Part shown: one piece after another, positions 58,753 through 64,000 of the stretch
Layout of the letters: each line of letters begins with the position of its first letter
Numbering within the stretch: the first letter of the stretch is position 1
NCBI RefSeq assembly: GCF_029203285.1
Contig: NZ_CP115669.1
Span: 2,356,001 to 2,420,000, forward strand
Direction: 5' to 3'
From: Pseudomonas sp. PSE14
Lineage (GTDB): Bacteria > Pseudomonadota > Gammaproteobacteria > Pseudomonadales > Pseudomonadaceae
DNA length: 64,000 bases
The notes under the pieces: generated by a model
Seen by the model: only the letters and a program-made list of their open reading frames with translations
What the model was told of the DNA's origin: nothing
Database searches by the model: none
Position numbers and translations under genes: made by a program

Positions 58753-60102
58753 TCAAGCGCCGACGGTCCGCGGTGCTTGTACGGCCTGAGCCTGGCGGGA
58801 AATGCCCGCTTCGAACTCGGGACGGAAATACTTCAGTGCGCTGCCCAGCGGCTCGACGGCACCCGGTGCGTGGGCACAGAAGGTCTTGCCTGGGCCGAGG
58901 AAGTTGACGAGCTGCTCGAGGGTTTCCAGGTCGCCCTGGGCGCCTTCGCCTTTCTCCAGCGCGCGCAGGACCTTCACGCTCCACGGCAGGCCGTCACGGC
59001 ATGGAGTGCACCAGCCGCACGATTCGCGGGCGAAGAACTCTTCCATGTTGCGCAGCAGCGAAACCATGTTGACGCTGTCGTCCACCGCCATGGCCAGGCC
59101 AGTACCCATACGGGTGCCGACCTTGGCGACGCCGCCGGCATAGAACAGGGCGTCCAGGTGTTCCGGCAGGAGGAAGCCGGTACCGGCGCCGCCCGGCTGC
59201 CAGGCCTTGAGCTTGTAGCCGTCGCGCATGCCGCCGGCGTAGTCCTCGAACAGCTCGCGGGCCGGAAGGCCGAAGGGCAGTTCCCAGATGCCGGGATTCT
59301 TCACCTTGCCGGAGAAGCCCATGAGCTTGGTGCCCATGTCTTCGCTGCCCGGACGGGCCAGACCCTTGTACCAGTCCACACCGTGCTCGACGATCGCCGG
59401 TACGTTGCACAGGGTCTCGACGTTGTTCACGCAGGTGGGCTTGCCCCATACGCCGACGGCGGCGGGGAAGGGCGGCTTGGAGCGCGGGTTGGCGCGGCGG
59501 CCTTCCAGCGAGTTGATCAGCGCGGTTTCTTCACCACAGATGTAGCGGCCGGCGCCGGTGTGCACGAACAGCTCGAAATCGAAACCGCTGCCGAGGATGT
59601 TCTTGCCCAAGAGGCCTGCGGCCTTGGCTTCCTCGATGGCGCGGTTCAGGTTGCGCGCTGCGTCGACGTACTCGCCACGCAGGAAGATGTAGCCGCGGTA
59701 GGCCTTGAGGGCGCGCGCGGAGATCAGCATGCCTTCCACCAGCAGGTGTGGCAGCTGCTCCATGAGCATGCGGTCCTTCCAGGTGTTGGGTTCCATCTCG
59801 TCCGCGTTGCACAGCAGGTAGCGGATGTTGAGGGATTCGTCCTTGGGCATCAGGCCCCACTTCACGCCGGTGGGGAAGCCCGCACCGCCGCGGCCCTTGA
59901 GGCCGGAGTCCTTGACGGTCTGGACGATGTCGTCGGCGGCCATCTGCGCCAGCGCCTTGCGCGCGGCGGCGTAGCCGTTCTTCGACTGGTATTCCTCCAG
60001 CCAGACCGGGGCGCCGTCGTCACGCAGGCGCCAGGTCAGCGGGTGGGTTTCGGCCGCACGCGCCGTGCGGTTGGGCGTGCCGTAGGAGGTGAGGCGACTC
60101 AT
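58753..60102 (-). CDS. nuoF: NADH-quinone oxidoreductase subunit F
   Basis: The 449-residue NADH-binding flavoprotein has [17 protein letters not shown] (NADH/FMN loop), an FMN-binding region near [19 protein letters not shown], and the N3 4Fe-4S motif [13 protein letters not shown]. It accepts hydride from NADH. Start overlaps the nuoE stop by four bases. Confidence 0.97.
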   Translation of the reverse strand: MSRLTSYGTPNRTARAAETHPLTWRLRDDGAPVWLEEYQSKNGYAAARKALAQMAADDIVQTVKDSGLKGRGGAGFPTGVKWGLMPKDESLNIRYLLCNADEMEPNTWKDRMLMEQLPHLLVEGMLISARALKAYRGYIFLRGEYVDAARNLNRAIEEAKAAGLLGKNILGSGFDFELFVHTGAGRYICGEETALINSLEGRRANPRSKPPFPAAVGVWGKPTCVNNVETLCNVPAIVEHGVDWYKGLARPGSEDMGTKLMGFSGKVKNPGIWELPFGLPARELFEDYAGGMRDGYKLKAWQPGGAGTGFLLPEHLDALFYAGGVAKVGTRMGTGLAMAVDDSVNMVSLLRNMEEFFARESCGWCTPCRDGLPWSVKVLRALEKGEGAQGDLETLEQLVNFLGPGKTFCAHAPGAVEPLGSALKYFRPEFEAGISRQAQAVQAPRTVGA

Positions 60103-60593
60103 GCGTAGGCCTCCAGCAGTTTGGCGACGCCGTCGGGACGCAGGTCACCGAAGGTGTCGTCATCGATCATCATCGCCGGGGCCTTGTCGCAGTTGCCCAG
60201 GCAGCACACCGGCAGCAGAGTGAAACGGCCGTCGGCGGTGGTCTGGCCGAGGCCGATGCCCAGCTGCTTCTGGATCTCGCCGACCACGGATTCGTGGCCG
60301 CCGATGTAGCAGACCATGCTGTCGCAGACGCGGATGATGTGGCGGCCGACCGGCTGGCGGAAGATCTGGCTATAGAAGGTAGCCACACCTTCGACGTCGC
60401 TGTCCGGGATGCCGAGGATCTCGGCGATGGCGGGGATGGCGCCATCCGGCACCCAGCCACGCTGCTTCTGGACGATCTTCAGGGCTTCGATGGACGCCGC
60501 GCGGGAGTCCTCGTAGTGATGCATCTCGTGCTCGATGGCCGAGCGCTCGGTTTCGCTGAGTTCGAAACGATCAGTCTGGATAAGGGTACTCAT
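60099..60593 (-). CDS. nuoE: NADH-quinone oxidoreductase subunit E
   Basis: The 164-residue thioredoxin-like 2Fe-2S subunit (cluster N1a) has ligand cysteines in [12 protein letters not shown] and in [17 protein letters not shown]. The ATG at 60593 lies 2 bases after the nuoCD stop; upstream in-frame codons lie inside nuoCD in a different frame and are rejected. Confidence 0.96.
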   Translation of the reverse strand: MSTLIQTDRFELSETERSAIEHEMHHYEDSRAASIEALKIVQKQRGWVPDGAIPAIAEILGIPDSDVEGVATFYSQIFRQPVGRHIIRVCDSMVCYIGGHESVVGEIQKQLGIGLGQTTADGRFTLLPVCCLGNCDKAPAMMIDDDTFGDLRPDGVAKLLEAYA

Positions 60594-60595
60594 GA

Positions 60596-62377
60596 TCAGC
60601 GGTCCACGTCGGCCATAACGAAGTCGATACTGCCCAGATAGGCGATCAGGTCGGCAATCATGCTGCCGTTGATCACCGACGGAATCTGCTGCAGGTGCGC
60701 GAAGCTGGGCGTCCGGATGCGGGTCCGGTAGCTCATGGTGCTGCCATCGCTCGTCAGGTAGTAGCTGTTGATGCCCTTGGTCGCTTCCACCATCTGGAAG
60801 GCTTCGTTGGCCGGCATGACCGGGCCCCAGGAAACCTGCAGGAAGTGGGTGATCAGGGTTTCGATGTGCTGCAGCGTGCGCTCTTTGGGCGGCGGCGTGG
60901 TCAGCGGGTGGTCGGCCTTGTACGGGCCTTCGGGCATGTTCTTCAGGCACTGCTCGATGATGCGCAGGCTCTGGCGCATCTCACCCATCTTGACCATGCA
61001 GCGATCGTAGGCGTCGCCGTTGTGGGCCAGCGGCACTTCGAACTCGAAGTTCTCGTAGCCGGAGTAGGGGCGGGCCTTGCGCAGGTCGAAGTCGCAACCG
61101 GTGGCGCGCAGGCCGGCGCCGGTGGTGCCCCATTCCAGCGCTTCCTTGGTGTTGTACTGGGCAACGCCGATGGTACGGCCACGCAGGATGCTGTTCTTCA
61201 GGGCGGCGGTTTCGTACTCGTCCAGGCGCTTGGGCATCCAGTCGAGGAATTCACGAACCAGCTTGTCCCAGCCGCGCGGCAGGTCGTGGGCGACGCCGCC
61301 GATGCGGTACCAGGCCGGGTGCAGGCGGAAGCCGGTGATGGCTTCGACGACCTTGTAGGCGCGCTGGCGGTCGGTGAAGGTGAAGAACACCGGGGTCATC
61401 GCGCCCACGTCCTGGATGTAGGTACCCAGGTAGAGGAGGTGGTTCAGGATGCGGAAGAACTCCGACATCATGATGCGGATGACGTCGACGCGCTGCGGCA
61501 CCTTGATGCCGGCGAGCTTCTCGACCGAGAGCACGTACGGCAGGTTGTTCATCACGCCGCCGAGGTAGTCGATACGGTCGGTGTACGGGATGAAGCTGTG
61601 CCAGGACTGACGCTCGGCCATCTTCTCGGCGCCACGGTGGTGGTAGCCGATCTCCGGTACGCAGTCGAGGATCTCTTCGCCGTCCAGCTGCAGAATGATG
61701 CGGAACGCACCGTGGGCGGACGGGTGGTTCGGGCCGAGGTTGAGGAACATGAAGTCCTCGTTCTCGCCGTGGCGCTTCATGCCCCAGTCTTCAGGCTTGA
61801 AGCGCAGGGCTTCCTGCTCCAGCTCCTGCTTGGCGACGGAGAGGGAGTAGGGATCGAACTCGGTGGCGCGCGCCGGGTAGTCCTTGCGCAGCGGGTGACC
61901 TTCCCAGGTCGGCGGCATCAGCATGCGGGTCAGGTGCGGGTGACCATTGAAGGTGATCCCGTACATGTCCCAGACCTCACGCTCGTACCAGTTGGCGTTC
62001 GGCCAGATACGGGTGGCGGTGGGCAGGTTGAGGTCGCCCTCGGACAAGGCCACCTTGATCATCACGTCACTATTACGCTCGAGCGACATCAGGTGGTAGA
62101 ACACGCTGAAGTCGGCGCCCGGTAGGCCGCGACGGTGGGTGCGCAGGCGCTCGTCGACCCCGTGCAGGTCATAGAGCATGACGTACGGCTTGGGTACGTT
62201 GCGCAGGAAGGTGAGGACGTCGATCAGGCGCTCACGGGACACCCAGAGCACCGGCATGCCGGTGCGGGTGGCCTGGACGGTGAAGGTCTCGGCGCCAAAG
62301 CGGGAATTCAGTTCGACGACGATGTCTTGGTCGTCTGCCTTGTAAGGCGGGATGTACAGAGCGGAGTCTGCATTCAT
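60596..62377 (-). CDS. nuoC: NADH-quinone oxidoreductase subunit C/D (fused)
   Basis: The 593-residue fusion has an N-terminal 30-kDa NuoC domain (to about 185; [20 protein letters not shown]) and a C-terminal 49-kDa NuoD domain (from about 205; [32 protein letters not shown]). The NuoD part lines the quinone site. The fusion is standard in pseudomonads and enterics. Gene symbol is often given as nuoCD or nuoD. Confidence 0.97.
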   Translation of the reverse strand: MNADSALYIPPYKADDQDIVVELNSRFGAETFTVQATRTGMPVLWVSRERLIDVLTFLRNVPKPYVMLYDLHGVDERLRTHRRGLPGADFSVFYHLMSLERNSDVMIKVALSEGDLNLPTATRIWPNANWYEREVWDMYGITFNGHPHLTRMLMPPTWEGHPLRKDYPARATEFDPYSLSVAKQELEQEALRFKPEDWGMKRHGENEDFMFLNLGPNHPSAHGAFRIILQLDGEEILDCVPEIGYHHRGAEKMAERQSWHSFIPYTDRIDYLGGVMNNLPYVLSVEKLAGIKVPQRVDVIRIMMSEFFRILNHLLYLGTYIQDVGAMTPVFFTFTDRQRAYKVVEAITGFRLHPAWYRIGGVAHDLPRGWDKLVREFLDWMPKRLDEYETAALKNSILRGRTIGVAQYNTKEALEWGTTGAGLRATGCDFDLRKARPYSGYENFEFEVPLAHNGDAYDRCMVKMGEMRQSLRIIEQCLKNMPEGPYKADHPLTTPPPKERTLQHIETLITHFLQVSWGPVMPANEAFQMVEATKGINSYYLTSDGSTMSYRTRIRTPSFAHLQQIPSVINGSMIADLIAYLGSIDFVMADVDR

Positions 62378-62437
62378 AGTCTTAAGTCACACTCGGTCAA
62401 CGGTGGAGTGAATACGGGCCTCTCGTGGAGGGCCGGA

Positions 62438-63115
62438 TCACACTTCGTCGGGGCTGCGCAGGTTGGTGACCGCAATGCGCTGTTCGCGCTTGAGATCCTT
62501 CTGGGCAGGCATGTCGGCACGATAGATGCCTTGATCGCCTACAACCCAGGACAACGGGCGACGCTCCTGGCCGATGGATTCCTGCAGCAGCATCAGGCCT
62601 TGCAGGAACGCCTCAGGACGGGGCGGGCAGCCGGGGATGTACACGTCCACGGGGAGGAACTTGTCGACCCCCTGAACGACCGAGTAGATGTCGTACATGC
62701 CGCCGGAGTTGGCACACGAACCCATCGAGATCACCCACTTGGGTTCCAGCATCTGCTCGTACAGGCGCTGGATGACCGGGGCCATCTTGATGAAGCAGGT
62801 GCCGGCAATGACCATGAAGTCAGCCTGGCGCGGCGATGCACGGATCACTTCGGCGCCGAAGCGGGCGATGTCGTGCGGCGCGGTGAACGCCGTGGTCATC
62901 TCCACGTAGCAGCAGGACAGACCGAAGTTGTACGGCCACAGGGAGTTCTTGCGACCCCAGTTGACCGCACCGTTGAGAACATCTTCCAGCTTGCCCATGA
63001 AGATGTTCTTGTGGACCTGCCCTTCGATGAGCGGGTCTTCTACCGTTTCGCGCTGGCCGATCGGGTACTGATCATTGGGCGCATCCGGGTCGATCCGGGT
63101 AAGTTTGTATTGCAT
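62438..63115 (-). CDS. nuoB: NADH-quinone oxidoreductase subunit B
   Basis: The 225-residue subunit carries the terminal N2 4Fe-4S cluster: the tandem cysteines in [11 protein letters not shown], then [20 protein letters not shown] and [15 protein letters not shown]. The ATG at 63115 gives the family start [13 protein letters not shown]; a TTG two codons upstream is unlikely. Confidence 0.97.
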   Translation of the reverse strand: MQYKLTRIDPDAPNDQYPIGQRETVEDPLIEGQVHKNIFMGKLEDVLNGAVNWGRKNSLWPYNFGLSCCYVEMTTAFTAPHDIARFGAEVIRASPRQADFMVIAGTCFIKMAPVIQRLYEQMLEPKWVISMGSCANSGGMYDIYSVVQGVDKFLPVDVYIPGCPPRPEAFLQGLMLLQESIGQERRPLSWVVGDQGIYRADMPAQKDLKREQRIAVTNLRSPDEV

Positions 63116-63125
63116 CGCCAAAGCC

Positions 63126-63539
63126 TCATTGTTTTAGCTTCGCCTGCCGTGCGCGACGTGCCGCCGGTGCCCAATCGAGCGCGCCGATACGCCACAGGTA
63201 GACAAGACCTGCCAACAGAATTGCTATGAAAATGGTTGCCTCGATCAGACCGGCCCAACCGCTTTCACGGACGGACACGGACCAGGCGAAGAGGAAGAGG
63301 GCTTCGACGTCGAAGATCACGAAGAGCATCGCGACCAGATAGAATTTTGCCGACAGACGCAGGCGTGCGCTGCCGGTAGGAACGATCCCGGATTCGAACG
63401 GTTCGTTCTTGCTGCGACCAAATGCCTTACTGCCAAGCAGGCTGGAAACCCCTAGCATGAAGCCGAGCAGGCCCAGCACTCCTAAAAGGAAGGCGGCGAG
63501 TCCCCAGTGTTGAGCTGCAAGTTCAGCTGGATTGGGCAT
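63126..63539 (-). CDS. nuoA: NADH-quinone oxidoreductase subunit A
   Basis: The 137-residue, three-helix subunit has the conserved [20 protein letters not shown] loop and [18 protein letters not shown] with its membrane acidic residues. It is the first gene of the operon; the ATG at 63539 is preceded by AAGGAGT. Upstream in-frame codons to 63611 are in the promoter region. Confidence 0.96.
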   Translation of the reverse strand: MPNPAELAAQHWGLAAFLLGVLGLLGFMLGVSSLLGSKAFGRSKNEPFESGIVPTGSARLRLSAKFYLVAMLFVIFDVEALFLFAWSVSVRESGWAGLIEATIFIAILLAGLVYLWRIGALDWAPAARRARQAKLKQ

Positions 63540-64000
63540 GCCGATACTCCTTCCTACAAATAACGATTGTCTTGGGTTCCGGGCGATGGCCCGACTGCAC
63601 GAACCCGACAACTCAAGGATAGTGAGCTAAGGGTTCAGGTCATCTTTCCAATTTTATGCCCAAAGCCTTCAGCAAGTAAATTTTTCCAACACAAACAGAC
63701 GCTTCTAAATCGGGCAAAAGGCTTTTGCATTTCCGTAAGCCCTCTGCCTGTGCGGTCCTCGGCGCCTAGTGTGCCGGCACTTCGGCTTTGGTCGAATGGT
63801 ACTTTCGAGGTATTTGGCCGCAATAAATCGGCACTCTTTAAATGATAAATATTATCATTTGCAGTGTCGTATATCCGTAACTTTACTACATATAAGCGGC
63901 GAGCCCTTTTCTTCAGTCACTTCTGCAACATTCAATTATCCCCATCCGGTTTTGTTGGGCGCCTCTCCTTTCGGGATGGTTCATTTATTTTTTGCGATCC
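63540..64000. other. nuoA upstream region and window end
   Basis: These 461 AT-rich bases carry no credible gene. On the minus strand TAAAAT (63652-63657, preceded 17 bases earlier by TTACTT) is a possible nuo promoter. A Fur-box-like palindrome is at 63840-63860. The downstream part to 64000 probably leads to an iron-regulated gene outside the window. Confidence 0.5.
63840..63860. promoter_or_regulatory. candidate Fur box
   Basis: AAATGATAA-ATA-TTATCATTT is a 9-3-9 perfect inverted repeat closely matching the A/T-rich GATAAT-type Fur operator. It lies 300 bases before nuoA, so it more likely controls a plus-strand gene just beyond the window, though an effect on nuo cannot be excluded. Confidence 0.7.

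Noticed and set aside
63635-63845. Short open frames upstream of nuoA on both strands
   Set aside because: No ribosome site, atypical composition and no recognisable family; the region reads as promoter DNA.

Overview
The window is a chromosomal segment of a high-GC Pseudomonas, most likely from the P. aeruginosa / nitroreducens / citronellolis side of the genus. Three things point there. The first is gene content and order: gltA, sdhCDAB, sucAB-lpdG-sucCD, a BraB-type carrier and htpG, then queD, fhpR/fhp, a PpyR-like gene, nnrS, bqsRS, tlpQ and nuoA-N with a fused nuoCD. The second is the Pseudomonas REP repeats (GTAGGAGCGAGC...). The third is the near-identity of many products to what I recall of P. 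aeruginosa proteins. The species cannot be fixed from the sequence alone. No rRNA, tRNA, CRISPR array, prophage or transposase is visible.

Layout. 1-4.4 kb: small housekeeping genes (YciI and VOC proteins, ppnP, a DEDD exonuclease, a 3-hydroxyisobutyrate-dehydrogenase-like oxidoreductase, DUF486, a YkgJ cysteine-cluster protein, a START-domain protein). 4.5-17.5 kb: the TCA block, with gltA divergent from sdhCDAB and then sucAB-lpdG-sucCD, giving citrate synthase, succinate dehydrogenase, 2-oxoglutarate dehydrogenase and succinyl-CoA synthetase together. 17.5-28.9 kb: braB, a DUF599 protein, a small lipoprotein, two PaaI-type thioesterases coupled to an unknown membrane protein, htpG with a clear heat-shock promoter, a dienelactone hydrolase, a FucP-type sugar transporter, a pirin and a DUF3859 protein. 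29.1-32.5 kb: a DUF1302/DUF1329 pair.

32.6-37.5 kb: queD, then a nitric-oxide locus. The regulator norR/fhpR is divergent from fhp (flavohemoglobin), followed by a small PpyR-like membrane protein and NnrS. Three GTCA-N3-TGAC operators lie between the divergent genes. 37.5-41.7 kb: DUF5329, patatin, and two tandem PepSY proteins translationally coupled to a BqsRS/CarRS-like two-component system with a candidate BqsR box in front. 42.1-47.0 kb: a TlpQ-like chemoreceptor with a sigma-28 promoter, a divergent Na+/H+-antiporter-family transporter and an AI-2E-family membrane protein. 47.1-48.5 kb: an isolated lower-GC rtcB RNA ligase. 48.7-63.5 kb: the complete nuo operon (complex I) on the minus strand. 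The last 460 bases are AT-rich and contain a strong Fur-box-like palindrome.

The window joins central respiration (TCA cycle plus complex I) with sensing of NO, metal and amines. Most genes are core. The more interesting signals are regulatory: NorR operators, a sigma-32 promoter, a sigma-28 promoter, a candidate BqsR box, a Fur box and an sdhC leader hairpin. Also notable are several repeat elements, the out-of-place rtcB, and a few uncharacterised genes. I did not find a clearly new multi-gene system.
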